Counted from the first letter of the stretch, positions 51,113 to 60,451 are shown. The stretch is 64,000 nucleotides of DNA from Vicinamibacterales bacterium (GCA_041394705.1 JAWKHS010000006.1:186001-250000); one strand, 5' to 3'. Numbers and translations are program-made. The notes: generated from the letters alone by a model not told the origin.

Positions 51113-52414
51113 GTGTCCTCGGCCCGCGATCTCGGCTTTCCGGCGGCGGTGGCGCTCGTCGTCGGCAACATGATCGGGTCGGGCGTCTTCCTGCTGCCAA
51201 GTTCGCTCGCACCGTACGGGGGCACGAGTCTCCTGGGCTGGGGCATCTCCGCGACCGGCAGCGTCCTCCTCGCCCTGGTCTTCGCGCGGCTCGCGCGCCG
51301 TCGGCCCGCGCCTGGTGGCCCGTACGCTTACACGCGGGAAGCCTTCGGCGATCTCGCGGGCTTCCTCGTGGCCTGGGGCTACTGGATCTCGGTGTGGTGC
51401 ACGAACGCCGCGCTTGCGGTTGCGTTCGTGGGCTACCTGGATCCGTTCCTCCCCGCGCTGGTGCGGTCGCCGGCGACCGCGGCGGCGATGGCGACGGCCA
51501 CGCTGTGGCTCTTCACCATCGTGAACCTCGCGGGCGTGCGCGCCGCCGGGCGCGTCCAGGTCGCGACGACGGCGCTCAAGCTGCTGCCGCTGGCCGTCGT
51601 CGGCATCGCGGGCGTCGCGTGGTTCGCGCCGGACCGCTTCGTCGTGGCGGCCGACGGCGCGGCGGGCCTCGGCCGCGACACCCTGGCCGTCGTCACGCTC
51701 ACGCTCTGGGCGTTCCTGGGCCTCGAGTGCGCCACCATTCCCGCCGCGGCCGTGCGGGATCCGGCGCGCACCATCCCGCGGGCCACCGTCACGGGCACGG
51801 TGGCCGCGGCAGTCATCTACGTGGTGAGCACCATCGGCGTCATGAGCGTCGTGGCGCCCGAGACGCTGGCCACCACCACGGCGCCGTTCGCCGACGCGGC
51901 CCGCGTCATCGGCGGCGACGGCCTGGCCGCGCTCGTGGCGGCCGGCGCCGCGCTGTCGTGCGCGGGCGCGCTGAACGGCTGGATCCTCGTGGCCGGCCAG
52001 CTCCCGATGGCCATCGCCGATGACGGCCTGTTCCCGCCGCTCTTCGGTCGGCGCGGCAGGAACGGCACGCCCGTGACGGGCACGATCGTAGCGGCCATGC
52101 TCAGCACCGCGCTCATCGGCCTGAACGCATCGCAGTCGCTCGTGGCCGTCTTCACGCGCATCATCCTCCTGGCCACGCTGAGCACGCTCGTGCCCTACGT
52201 GTTCTGCGCGCTCGCGTCGTTCCTCGGGACCGCGGCCCAGCGGCGCGCCGACCCGCCGGGGGCGCGGGTCGTGGCCGGGCTGGCGTTCGTCTACGCGCTG
52301 GCGGCCGTCGCCGGCGCCGGACAGGAGGTCGTGTACTGGGGCTTCCTGTTGCTGCTGCTGGGCCTGCCCGTCTTCGTGTGGATGAAGCGGAAGCCGGAGG
52401 GGAGCGCGGCGTGA
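51113..52414 (+). CDS. APC-family amino acid/polyamine antiporter, AdiC-like
   Basis: This is a 433-residue transporter with 12 segments. GNMIGSGVFLLPSSLAPYG is the helix 1 substrate-binding loop of AdiC/PotE-type antiporters, and AYTREAFGDLAGFLVAWGYWIS the helix 3 region. Family members exchange arginine for agmatine or ornithine for putrescine. Its stop overlaps the GTG start of an arginine deiminase/DDAH-like hydrolase (GTGA), so the two are translationally coupled and likely handle the same guanidino compound. GTG 51113 is the only plausible start. Confidence 0.88.
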   Translation: MSSARDLGFPAAVALVVGNMIGSGVFLLPSSLAPYGGTSLLGWGISATGSVLLALVFARLARRRPAPGGPYAYTREAFGDLAGFLVAWGYWISVWCTNAALAVAFVGYLDPFLPALVRSPATAAAMATATLWLFTIVNLAGVRAAGRVQVATTALKLLPLAVVGIAGVAWFAPDRFVVAADGAAGLGRDTLAVVTLTLWAFLGLECATIPAAAVRDPARTIPRATVTGTVAAAVIYVVSTIGVMSVVAPETLATTTAPFADAARVIGGDGLAALVAAGAALSCAGALNGWILVAGQLPMAIADDGLFPPLFGRRGRNGTPVTGTIVAAMLSTALIGLNASQSLVAVFTRIILLATLSTLVPYVFCALASFLGTAAQRRADPPGARVVAGLAFVYALAAVAGAGQEVVYWGFLLLLLGLPVFVWMKRKPEGSAA

Positions 52415-53292
52415 CCGATCCGACGTTCACCGAATACGCGCGCCTGGCGCGCGTCGTCGTCAAGCACGCGCGGGTGGCGTTCGACAGCCAGGCGCGAATC
52501 GACGCCCAGTGGCGCGACCTCCACTACACGTCAGCGCCCGATCCCGGCCGCGCGGCGGCGGACTACGACGCGTTCCTGGCGCTCGTGACGTCGCGCGGAG
52601 CCGAGGCGCTCGCGCTGCCGCCGGGCGACGGCGTGGGGCTGGATTCGATCTACGTCCGCGACGCCTCGATCGTGACGCCGCGCGGCATGGTGCTGTGCGG
52701 CATGGGGAAGCGCCAGCGAGCCGGCGAGCCGGGAGCGCAGCGGGGGGCCTTCGAGGCCTGGGGTGTGCCGGTGGCCGGCGCCATCGAGCCGCCCGGCCGG
52801 CTCGAAGGCGGAGACCTCGTGTGGCTCGACCGCCGGACCGTGGTCGTGGGCCGCGGCTATCGCACGAACGACGCCGGGATCGCGCAGTTCGGGACGCTGC
52901 TCGCCGGTGCGGTGGACGAGATCGTCGTCGTTCCCCTGCCGCACTGGCGGGGGCCGGGCGACGTGTTCCACCTGATGTCGATCCTGAGCCCGGTGGACGC
53001 GGACCTGGCCGTGGTCTACTCGCCCCTCATGCCGGTGCCGCTCCGGGAGCGCCTGCTGGACCGGGGCATGACGCTCGTGGAGGTGCCCGACGACGAGTTC
53101 GACCTGATGGGCGCCAACGTGCTGGCCATCGCGCCGCGAACGTGCGTGATGGCGGCGGGTGCCCCCGAGACACGGCGCCGCCTGGAAGCGGCGGGCGCCG
53201 AAGTGCTCGTCTACGACGGCGCCGAGATCAGCCTGAAGGGCGGCGGCGGCCCCACGTGTCTCACGCGGCCCGTGGTGCGCGACGACGCGTAG
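52411..53292 (+). CDS. Guanidino-group hydrolase of the DDAH/arginine deiminase superfamily
   Basis: This 293-residue protein has the superfamily's catalytic set: D84 (YVRDAS), E132-G-G-D135, R151 (GYRTND), H187 (GDVFHLMSIL) and nucleophile C283 (GGGGPTCLTRP). Such enzymes hydrolyse arginine, methylarginine or agmatine to citrulline-like product and amine or ammonia. GTG 52411 overlaps the antiporter stop by four bases. The pairing suggests uptake and breakdown of arginine, methylarginine or agmatine. Which one cannot be told; the sequence is closest to dimethylarginine dimethylaminohydrolase-like proteins by eye. Confidence 0.85.
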   Translation: MTDPTFTEYARLARVVVKHARVAFDSQARIDAQWRDLHYTSAPDPGRAAADYDAFLALVTSRGAEALALPPGDGVGLDSIYVRDASIVTPRGMVLCGMGKRQRAGEPGAQRGAFEAWGVPVAGAIEPPGRLEGGDLVWLDRRTVVVGRGYRTNDAGIAQFGTLLAGAVDEIVVVPLPHWRGPGDVFHLMSILSPVDADLAVVYSPLMPVPLRERLLDRGMTLVEVPDDEFDLMGANVLAIAPRTCVMAAGAPETRRRLEAAGAEVLVYDGAEISLKGGGGPTCLTRPVVRDDA

Positions 53293-53314
53293 GCCGGAGA
53301 CGCCACAGCCGCCT

Positions 53315-56002
53315 TCACGACTGTCGAAGCGCCTTGAGCGGGCTCGTCCGCGCCGCGCGGGCCGCGGGCACGAGCGTGGCCAGGGCGACGCCCAGCAGCA
53401 CGACGGCGAGCGCGATCGCGTAGGACGGGACATCGGCGGGTCCCACGCCGAACAGCACGCGAACGAGCAGCCGGGCCGCCGCCAGCGCCACGACCACGCC
53501 CAACGCCGCGCCGAGCACGCCCAGGCGCATCCCGCGCCCGAGGAAGTCCGAGACCACCGACAGGCGCGTGGCGCCGAGCGCCATCCGGATCCCGATCTCG
53601 CGCGTGCTCTGCGCCACCGCATACGAGACCAGTCCGTACGTGCCCATCGAGGCCAGGATCATTCCGGCCAGCCCGAACACGCCGAGCATGCTGGCGATGA
53701 GACTCAGCATGATGAGCGCGCCCCTGAGGTCGTCGGCGAGAGGGCGCGCCGATGGCACCTGCATCTCGGCGTCGAGGGCCACGACGTGCGCCCGCGCCTG
53801 CCGTACCAACGCCTCGACGGGCGCGTCGCCACGTGTGTGGAGCACCATGTCGGGCCGGTAGGCCTGTGCGAACGGCAGGTACACGTAAGGCCGGGGCGGC
53901 TCGTCCACCCGCGAGTACTTGAGGTCGGCGGCCACGCCCACGACCACGCGCCAGAGGCCGTCCTCGAACTGGAGCCGCTTGCCCAGCGCGGCGTTCGGAG
54001 AGCCCCAGAACCGCCGGGCGAGCGTGTCGCTCACGACGGCGGTGCGGGCGCCGTCCTGGCCGTCACGGGCATCGAACTCCCGTCCGGCGAGCAGCGGCAC
54101 CCTCAACGTGCTGAAGTACGCCGCGCCGACGCTGTTCCACTGGAACGCCAGATCTTCCCCTGCCCGCGGCTCGTAGCCGTCGATGACCGCACGGCGGACC
54201 GGTGAATCGAGGAAGGCCAGCGGCGTGAAGGCCGCCAGTGTGGCCGACTCCACGCCGGCGTCGGCGCGGACGGCGTCCAGGAGGTCCCGGTAGAAGGCGC
54301 GGCCCCGGGCCTCGTCGTACCCGTTCAACTTGACGTCCACCATCACTCGCGTCACGTGGCTGGAGTCGAAGCCCGGGTACACGTGGCGTGCCTTCTCGAG
54401 GCTGCGCAGCACGAGGCCGGCGCCCACGAGCAGCAGGAGCGATACGGCCACCTGGGCCACGACCAGCCCGCGGCGCAGTGGCGCGCGGCCCGTCCCGCGC
54501 GGAGACGCGTCCTCGTTGAGCACGGCGAGCACGTTGACCCGGGACGTCGTCAGCGCGGGGGCGACGCCGAAGACCAGTGTGCACAGCGAGGCCGCGGCCG
54601 CGGCGAAGCCGATGGTGAGCGCGTCCACCTCGATGTTGAAGTAGACACGCTCGGGCGCGGCGAGCCGCTCGGCGTACCGGCTCAGCCAGAGCACGCCCTT
54701 CGAGGCGACCAGGATGCCGAGCACGGCGCCCGGTATCGCGATCACGAGGTTCTCGACCACGAGCAGCCGCAGCACCCGGAACCTGGAGGCGCCGAGCGCC
54801 AGCCGCACGCCGATGTCGCCGCGCCGTGACAGGCCGCGGACCAGCGCCAGGCCGGCGATGTTGGCGCACGCGATGAGCAGCACCAGGAGGCCCATCGCCG
54901 TCATCACCGTCAAGGCGGGGAGAATCGTGATCGGCGCGCCGTTCGGCGTCTTCCAGAACGGCACGATCCGGAGGGCGAGCCGATCTGCGTCGACCGGCCG
55001 CGCGCGCGACAACTCGGCCCACGAGGGCTCGATCGCCGCGAGTGCCTGCTCGCGGGACACACCTTCGCGCAGGAATCCCTGGGGGTAGAAGAATGCGGCG
55101 GCGTGGTCGCCGAGCACCCCGGCCGGCGTCCCCTCCCCGCTGCCCAGGGAAAACCCGAGCGTCGGCGCCATCGTCACGGGCACGAACACTTCGACGTCGT
55201 AGACCACGGTGGTGCCGTGATAGGTCGGCGCGGCGACGCCGACGACGGTGAGATCGTGGCCGTTCACCTCGATCGTGCGGCCGACCACCGCGGGATCGGC
55301 GCCGAACTCACGCTGCCAGAGGCCGTGGCCGAGCACCACCACGGGTTGCTGGCCGGAGCCCGCCTCATCGGAGGGCTGGAGGGTCCGGCCGAGGGCCGCG
55401 CGGACGCCGAGCGCGTCGAAGTAGTTGCCGGTGACGAACTCCGCCCACAGTCGCCGTGCGTGCAGGCCGCGCCCCAGCGTGAGCCGCGCGAGAATCGTCC
55501 CGAACAGCTGCTCGAACGATCGGTCGTGATCGCGCAGGTACGCGTAGTCGGGATAGGAGAGCCGGGTCGCACGCCCGGCGTCCGTCTCGCCGTGGATCAC
55601 CGTGAGGCTGGCCGAGCGGTCCACGCCGGCGATCGGCGTGAGCGCGAGCGCCTTGAGCATGGTGAAGACGGCGCCGTTCAGGCCGATGCCCAGGACGAGC
55701 ACGCCCACGGCGGTGGCGGTGAAGAACGGACTCTTGGCGAGCGTGCGGAACGCCTGGCGCACGTCGGCCGCCAGGCTGCGGAGGGCCTCGAGCCACCAGG
55801 GCGTCCACACCCGGCGCGCGTCCTCCGTCGTTCGCGTCACGTTCCCGAACTCCTTCAAGGCATCGTCGTGCGCGCGTTCCGGATCGGAGCCGTCTGCCCG
55901 GCGGTCCGCCTCGGCCATGGCCAGGTGAGCGCGAATCTCGTCTTGGAAATCGTCCTCGTCCAGGTTGAGCCGACGCCGCCGGAACCAGTCGCGGAGCGCC
56001 AT
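53315..56002 (-). CDS. Orphan ABC transporter permease (ADOP family, FtsX and MacB-type domains)
   Basis: This protein of 895 residues has an N-terminal cytosolic helical segment (LNLDEDDFQDEIRAHLAMAE), one membrane helix, a MacB-like periplasmic domain, an FtsX domain (about 370-490), a second MacB-like domain and a second FtsX domain, ending ARAARTSPLKALRQS. This is the 'acidobacterial duplicated orphan permease' pattern; no ATPase gene is adjacent, so the name applies. ATG 56002 is two bases after the PadR stop. The pair is probably regulated by PadR through the operator at 56378. Likely function is membrane stress or peptide export; it is not proven. Confidence 0.93.
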   Translation of the reverse strand: MALRDWFRRRRLNLDEDDFQDEIRAHLAMAEADRRADGSDPERAHDDALKEFGNVTRTTEDARRVWTPWWLEALRSLAADVRQAFRTLAKSPFFTATAVGVLVLGIGLNGAVFTMLKALALTPIAGVDRSASLTVIHGETDAGRATRLSYPDYAYLRDHDRSFEQLFGTILARLTLGRGLHARRLWAEFVTGNYFDALGVRAALGRTLQPSDEAGSGQQPVVVLGHGLWQREFGADPAVVGRTIEVNGHDLTVVGVAAPTYHGTTVVYDVEVFVPVTMAPTLGFSLGSGEGTPAGVLGDHAAAFFYPQGFLREGVSREQALAAIEPSWAELSRARPVDADRLALRIVPFWKTPNGAPITILPALTVMTAMGLLVLLIACANIAGLALVRGLSRRGDIGVRLALGASRFRVLRLLVVENLVIAIPGAVLGILVASKGVLWLSRYAERLAAPERVYFNIEVDALTIGFAAAAASLCTLVFGVAPALTTSRVNVLAVLNEDASPRGTGRAPLRRGLVVAQVAVSLLLLVGAGLVLRSLEKARHVYPGFDSSHVTRVMVDVKLNGYDEARGRAFYRDLLDAVRADAGVESATLAAFTPLAFLDSPVRRAVIDGYEPRAGEDLAFQWNSVGAAYFSTLRVPLLAGREFDARDGQDGARTAVVSDTLARRFWGSPNAALGKRLQFEDGLWRVVVGVAADLKYSRVDEPPRPYVYLPFAQAYRPDMVLHTRGDAPVEALVRQARAHVVALDAEMQVPSARPLADDLRGALIMLSLIASMLGVFGLAGMILASMGTYGLVSYAVAQSTREIGIRMALGATRLSVVSDFLGRGMRLGVLGAALGVVVALAAARLLVRVLFGVGPADVPSYAIALAVVLLGVALATLVPAARAARTSPLKALRQS

Positions 56003-56004
56003 GG

Positions 56005-56376
56005 TCAGTCTCCCGCGCCGGGGGCCGCGGCTGGGCGCGTCACTCGGGCGATGGCATCGACGAGCTCGGCCCAACGGGATTCCTCGCGGGCGAGCTGACG
56101 CTTCCCTTCGGCCGTGATCGTGTAGAACTTCGCCCGCTGGCTCGCGTCGGTGAGGCCCCACTTCGCCGTCACCCAGCCCTTTTTCGCCAGCCGCTGGAGG
56201 GCGGGATACAACGAGCCGGCCTCCACTTGGAGGACGTCGGACGACTGGATCCTGATCGTCTGGGCGATGGCGTAGCCGTGCTGCGGTCCCCACTGGAGGG
56301 TTCGCAGGATCAGCATGTCGAGGGTGCCGTGGAGGAGCTCGGCGCGGGAGGCGGCGCGGGAGGAGTGGAGCGTCAT
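56005..56376 (-). CDS. PadR-family transcriptional repressor
   Basis: This 123-residue repressor has the PadR winged helix: LLHGTLDMLILRTLQWGPQHGYAIA, VEAGSLYPALQRLAKKGWVTAKW and FYTITAEGKRQLAREESRW. A C-terminal helix of about 20 residues would dimerise. The ATG at 56376 stands one base from a strong inverted repeat, with no ribosome site between; a leaderless or operator-overlapping transcript is possible. Upstream of the orphan permease by two bases. Confidence 0.95.
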   Translation of the reverse strand: MTLHSSRAASRAELLHGTLDMLILRTLQWGPQHGYAIAQTIRIQSSDVLQVEAGSLYPALQRLAKKGWVTAKWGLTDASQRAKFYTITAEGKRQLAREESRWAELVDAIARVTRPAAAPGAGD

Positions 56377-56377
56377 G

Positions 56378-56420
56378 GCTATAGACTGTCTACAGCACTG
56401 GGACGTAGAAAGTCTATAGC
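56378..56420. promoter_or_regulatory. Inverted-repeat operator in front of padR-type gene
   Basis: GCTATAGACT (56378-56387) and its exact reverse complement AGTCTATAGC (56411-56420) stand 23 bases apart. Inside are two half-sites of the same kind, TAGACTGTCTA (56382-56392) and TAGAAAGTCTA (56406-56416), with centres 24 bases apart, about two helical turns. The repeat abuts the PadR start codon, so binding would block its transcription. TATAGA-like sequences may double as the -10 element. Confidence 0.7.
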
Positions 56421-56466
56421 CTGTTCCGCGGCCATCGCGCGGGCGAGGACCGAGACGTGGCGCCGC

Positions 56467-57138
56467 TCAGCGGTAGGTGCCGTCCCAGGGAGCGGGCGTG
56501 ACCTGCGCCGAGCGCCGGTCGGGCGCCACGTCGGGCCGGTTCAGCGTGACCCGCGTCTCCGGCGTGACGACGGCGTAGTCCATGTAGCCCATCCGGGCCA
56601 TGGGGCGCATCGCGGCCGTGTCCACCCGCCCGTCCGCGACGAACGCGTCGTCGATGTGGATGGCCACGACCTCGCCGAACACCACCACCTGCGGGCGATC
56701 GGGCGGGCTCGGCAGATCCAGCGTCTTCCAGAGCCGGCACTCGAGCGCGGCCGGACTCGCGGCCACGCGGGGAGGCGCCACGACGAGCGACGGGGCCATG
56801 GCAAGGCCCGTCAGCGCGTACTCGCTCACGTCGGCGTCCACCGTGGCCGAGCTGAGGTTCATCTCGCTGGCGAGCGCCTGGGTGGCGAGCGAGCAGGTGA
56901 ACTCGCCGGTCGCCTCGATGTTGCGCAGCGAGTCCTTGCGGCCGGTGGACGAGAACATCACCATGGGCGGCTGGTCGCCGACGGCGTTGAAGAAGCTGTA
57001 CGGCGCCAGGTTCACGACGCCGGACGGCCCCACGGTGGAGATCCACCCGATGGGCCGCGGCGCCACGAGCGCCTTGAACGGATCGTGCCGGAGCCCGTGC
57101 TGCAAGTGCGCCTTGCGATCGGCGGTGGCGTAGTGCAT
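56467..57138 (-). CDS. Flavin reductase-like domain protein
   Basis: The 223-residue protein matches flavin reductase-like FMN-binding proteins: PFKALVAPRPIGWISTVGPSG, NLAPYSFFNAVGDQPPMVMFS and GEFTCSLATQALASEMN. PRPIGWIST is the FMN contact region and SFFNAV the second. It would reduce flavin or a small oxidised substrate with NAD(P)H. The ATG at 57138 has no evident ribosome site. It is divergent from the NHL-type gene. Confidence 0.85.
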   Translation of the reverse strand: MHYATADRKAHLQHGLRHDPFKALVAPRPIGWISTVGPSGVVNLAPYSFFNAVGDQPPMVMFSSTGRKDSLRNIEATGEFTCSLATQALASEMNLSSATVDADVSEYALTGLAMAPSLVVAPPRVAASPAALECRLWKTLDLPSPPDRPQVVVFGEVVAIHIDDAFVADGRVDTAAMRPMARMGYMDYAVVTPETRVTLNRPDVAPDRRSAQVTPAPWDGTYR

Positions 57139-57282
57139 GAGGTCGGTCCCGATCCGGACGGCGGCGCCCGGCCTCCCGGCTTCGCGGAAGTCTACAACCC
57201 GCGCGGGCAGGCAGGTGATAATCCCCCGTCGCTCGAGACCGGGGCCGGGGCCCCGATGACGGCGGCGAAGGAGTCGGACGAG

Positions 57283-58446
57283 ATGCCCCGCGCCCGCACG
57301 ATCGCGGCCCTGGCCGCCTGCCTGCTCTTCCCCGTCGCGGCCCGTGGACAGAGCGCGAATGCCGCGCCCGCGCCGGGCTCGCCGACGGCGGACGCCCTCC
57401 CGATCTACGAGATCGACCCCACGTGGCCGCCGACGCTCCCCAACGACTGGATCCTCGGCGACATCCGCGGGCTGTTCGCCGACGACAACGACCATCTCTG
57501 GGTGATCCACATGCCGTCGAGCCTCACGCCGCAGGAAATCGGCGCGGCGGTGAAGCCGCCCATCGCCGACTGCTGCTTCCCGGCGCCTCCGGTGCTCGAA
57601 CTGGATCCCGAGGGCAAGGTGCTGCAGGCGTGGGGCGGTCCCGGCCAGGGCTACACGTGGTTCGACCAGGAGCACGGCATCTACATCGATCACAACGGGT
57701 TCGTGTGGATGGGCACGAGCAACGGCTTCCACGTGATGAAGTTCACGAAGGACGGCAAGCACGTGCTGACGATCGGCGAGCCGGGCGTCCGGACGGACAG
57801 CAACGACCCGGACCACCTGGGAGGCCCGGCGAACTTCTACGTGGAACCGAAGACGAACGAGATCTTCATCGCCGACGGGTACATCCACAAGCGCGTCGTC
57901 GTCTACGACGCTGCGACGGGCAAGTACAAGCGCCACTGGGGCGCCTACGGCAAGCGGCCCGACGACACGGTGAAGTACAGCTATCCGGTCGACGTGAAGA
58001 ACCCGCCGCAGCAGTACTCGACCCTGCACGGGCTCGTCGGGTCCAAGGACGGCCTCATCTACGTGTCGGACCGACGGGGCAACCGCATCCAGGTGTTCCG
58101 CCAGAACGGCGAGTTCCTGATGGAGCGCTTCGTGCGGCCGGAGACCGGCGGGTCGGGCAGCGGGTTCAGCCTGCAGTTCTCGCGCGATCCCGGGCAGACG
58201 CTGCTCTACCTGATCGACGGCACCAATCAGCGGGTGTGGATCCTGCGCCGGAAGGACCTGGCGATCCTCGACCGCTTCGGACGGCCGGGACGCCAGGCGG
58301 GCGAGTTCATCCGCGCGCACATGATCGCCATCGACTCGAAGAACCGGATGTACACCGGCGAGGCCGGCAACGGGCGCCGCATCCAGCGGTGGATCCTCAA
58401 GGGCACGCGGCCCGCCTCCAGCGTCAAGCCGCCCGCGCACGAGTAG
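57283..58446 (+). CDS. Secreted NHL/6-bladed propeller protein
   Basis: This 387-residue protein has a leader at residues 1-24 (CLLFPVAARGQS). ATG 57283 has GGAG ten bases before it; ATG 57256 is an alternative without one. The body has repeats of NHL type, such as GLFADDNDHLWVIHMP, GIYIDHNGFVWMGTSNGFHVMKF and GLIYVSDRRGNRIQVF, each ending in a hydrophobic strand. These are like SMP-30/peptidylamidoglycolate lyase-type propellers, but the metal ligands of an enzyme cannot be assigned. Two cysteines (DCC) sit after the first blade. Function is unknown. Confidence 0.8.
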   Translation: MPRARTIAALAACLLFPVAARGQSANAAPAPGSPTADALPIYEIDPTWPPTLPNDWILGDIRGLFADDNDHLWVIHMPSSLTPQEIGAAVKPPIADCCFPAPPVLELDPEGKVLQAWGGPGQGYTWFDQEHGIYIDHNGFVWMGTSNGFHVMKFTKDGKHVLTIGEPGVRTDSNDPDHLGGPANFYVEPKTNEIFIADGYIHKRVVVYDAATGKYKRHWGAYGKRPDDTVKYSYPVDVKNPPQQYSTLHGLVGSKDGLIYVSDRRGNRIQVFRQNGEFLMERFVRPETGGSGSGFSLQFSRDPGQTLLYLIDGTNQRVWILRRKDLAILDRFGRPGRQAGEFIRAHMIAIDSKNRMYTGEAGNGRRIQRWILKGTRPASSVKPPAHE

Positions 58447-58489
58447 GCGCGCCCGCCCACGGCGGACACACCGTCGCGCCCGGGCGCGA

Positions 58490-59977
58490 TCAGGTGCCGC
58501 AGAACGTGCGATACGGGCGATCGGACGGCGGCGCAGGGTCGGTGTAGGGCGGCGCCGCGGCGTCGTGGTCGTAGGGCCGCGCCAGCGCGGCCAGCAGCCG
58601 GTCGAGGGGGGCGAGGTCGCCGTCGGCGGCCGCCGAGGCGAGCGCCGCCTCCACGAGGTGGTTGCGGGGAATCACCGCCGGACTCGTCCGGCGCATCAGC
58701 GCGCGCGCGGTCGAGGCCGGCTGGCCATCGCGGGCCCGCCGCTCGAGCCACGACGTCCGCCAGGCCTCGAAACGCGCATCGCCGGCGGCGACGACGGCCC
58801 CGTCGTCGGGCGCGGCCAGCGCACGGAAGGTGTTCGTGAAGTCGGCGTGCGTCTCGTGCATCCACGCCAGGAGACCGTCCACGATCGCCGAATCGCCCTC
58901 GTCCGGCGTCGCCAGGCCGAGCTTCGCGCGCATGCCGGCGAGCCAGTGCGCCTGGAACCGCGCCTTGAAGCGTTCGAGGCCGTGGTTGGCGCGTTCCACC
59001 GCGCGGTCCCGGTCGTCGTCGAGGATCGGCAGCATGGCCTCGGCCAGGCGCGCCAGGTTCCATTGCGCGATCGCGGGCTGGTTGGCATAGGCGTATCGCC
59101 CGCCCTGGTCGATCGAGCTGAACACGGTCGCCGGGTCGTAGACGTCCATGAAGGCGCACGGCCCGTAGTCGATGGTCTCGCCGGCGAGCGACATGTTGTC
59201 GGTGTTCATCACGCCGTGGACGAAGCCCACGAGCTGCCACCGCGCGACGAGGTGCGCCTGGCGCTCCAGGATGGCGTCGAAGAGCGCGGCCGTCGGCGCC
59301 GGCATGTGCCGCGTGTCCGGATAGTGGCGTTCCGCCGTGTAGTCGGCCAGCGCCCGCAGGGCCGCGGCATCGCGGTGGGCGGCGGCCCACTCGAACGTGC
59401 CCACCCGCAGGTGGCTGGCGGCCACGCGCGTGAGAACGGCGCCGGGCAGCGCCTCCTCCCGGTACACCGGCTCGCCGGTGGAGACGACCGCGAGGGCTCG
59501 CGAGGTCGGGATGCCGAGCGCGTGCATGGCCTCGCCGATCACGAGCTCTCGCAGCATCGGGCCGAGGGCCGCGCGGCCGTCGCCGCGGCGCGAGAACGGC
59601 GTCGGACCGGCCCCCTTGAGCTGCACGTCCACCCGCCGGCCCTCCGGCGTGATCTGTTCGCCGAGGAGGAGCGCGCGGCCGTCACCCAGGCCCGTGAAGT
59701 GTCCGAACTGGTGGCCGGCGTACGCCTGCGCGAGGGGCAGGGCGCCGTCAGGCAGGGCGTTGCCCGCGAAAATCGCCGCGCCGTCCGGGGTCTCGAGGGC
59801 CGCCGGGTCGAGGCCGAGGGATGCCGCCAGGCCCACGTTGAACACGACGAACGCCGGCTCACGCACCGGCGTCGGGGCCACGCGGGCGTGGAACAACGGC
59901 GGCAGGCTCGCGTACGTGTGCTCGAGCCGCCAGCCGGCGGAGGCCGCCGCGCCGGTGGTCGTCGGCCCGGCGGTCAC
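58490..59977 (-). CDS. selO: SelO protein AMPylator
   Basis: This 495-residue SelO pseudokinase-fold protein transfers AMP to Ser, Thr or Tyr of redox proteins. Visible signatures are FVVFNVGLAASLGLDP, QAYAGHQFGHFTGLGDGRA, LKGAGPTPFSRRGDGRAALGP and the active-site segment GVMNTDNMSLAGETIDYGPC. The chain ends FCGT, with C493 where eukaryotic SelO has selenocysteine; the family uses this residue in a regulatory disulfide. GTG 59977 overlaps the cytochrome c stop by four bases (GTGA). The start extends slightly further than typical. Confidence 0.95.
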   Translation of the reverse strand: MTAGPTTTGAAASAGWRLEHTYASLPPLFHARVAPTPVREPAFVVFNVGLAASLGLDPAALETPDGAAIFAGNALPDGALPLAQAYAGHQFGHFTGLGDGRALLLGEQITPEGRRVDVQLKGAGPTPFSRRGDGRAALGPMLRELVIGEAMHALGIPTSRALAVVSTGEPVYREEALPGAVLTRVAASHLRVGTFEWAAAHRDAAALRALADYTAERHYPDTRHMPAPTAALFDAILERQAHLVARWQLVGFVHGVMNTDNMSLAGETIDYGPCAFMDVYDPATVFSSIDQGGRYAYANQPAIAQWNLARLAEAMLPILDDDRDRAVERANHGLERFKARFQAHWLAGMRAKLGLATPDEGDSAIVDGLLAWMHETHADFTNTFRALAAPDDGAVVAAGDARFEAWRTSWLERRARDGQPASTARALMRRTSPAVIPRNHLVEAALASAAADGDLAPLDRLLAALARPYDHDAAAPPYTDPAPPSDRPYRTFCGT

Positions 59978-60372
59978 GGACGGGGCGACACCATGATGCG
60001 GCGGAGCGCACTGGTCTCGCCGTCGAGCGGCGCGGCGCCTGCCGGGTACTCGTTCATCTCGAGGAAGTAGGCGATGAGCGTCGCGAACTCCGCCGCCGTG
60101 AGGCTGCCGGGGTTGTCCTGCGGCATCTCGGCCATCGTCGCCGAAATCTCGCTGAGCGGCTTCCCGACGTAGGCCCGGGTGAACTCCGCGCCCGTGAACT
60201 TGGCCGGCTGATGGCAGGTCAGGCAGACCTCGGCGAAGAGGGCCTTGCCCTTGGCGGCCTGGTCGGACGTGTACACCCCGTCTGCGGTCGTCGGCCCCTG
60301 CGCCAGGCCGATCCGAACGCTACCGACGAGCAGGACGCCCGTGGCCGCAACTGCCAGCACGCTTCGTGTCAT
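59974..60372 (-). CDS. Small exported cytochrome c
   Basis: This 132-residue protein has a leader (1-25, VRIGLAQG) and one haem site CLTCH at residues 49-53, in the context AAKGKALFAEVCLTCHQPAKF, and a C-terminal helix LTAAEFATLIAYFLEMNEYP. The axial methionine could be in ATMAEMPQDN. It would carry electrons in the periplasm. ATG 60372 is used; ATG 60381 is an alternative. Its 3' end overlaps the selO start (GTGA), so the two are cotranscribed. Confidence 0.88.
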   Translation of the reverse strand: MTRSVLAVAATGVLLVGSVRIGLAQGPTTADGVYTSDQAAKGKALFAEVCLTCHQPAKFTGAEFTRAYVGKPLSEISATMAEMPQDNPGSLTAAEFATLIAYFLEMNEYPAGAAPLDGETSALRRIMVSPRP

Positions 60373-60451
60373 GAGGATCATCCTACCCCCCGGTGGGCGG
60401 GGCCGGCGATATACACTGTCTGCGCCCGGCCGGCGCCCCTCGTCGTCCGGA

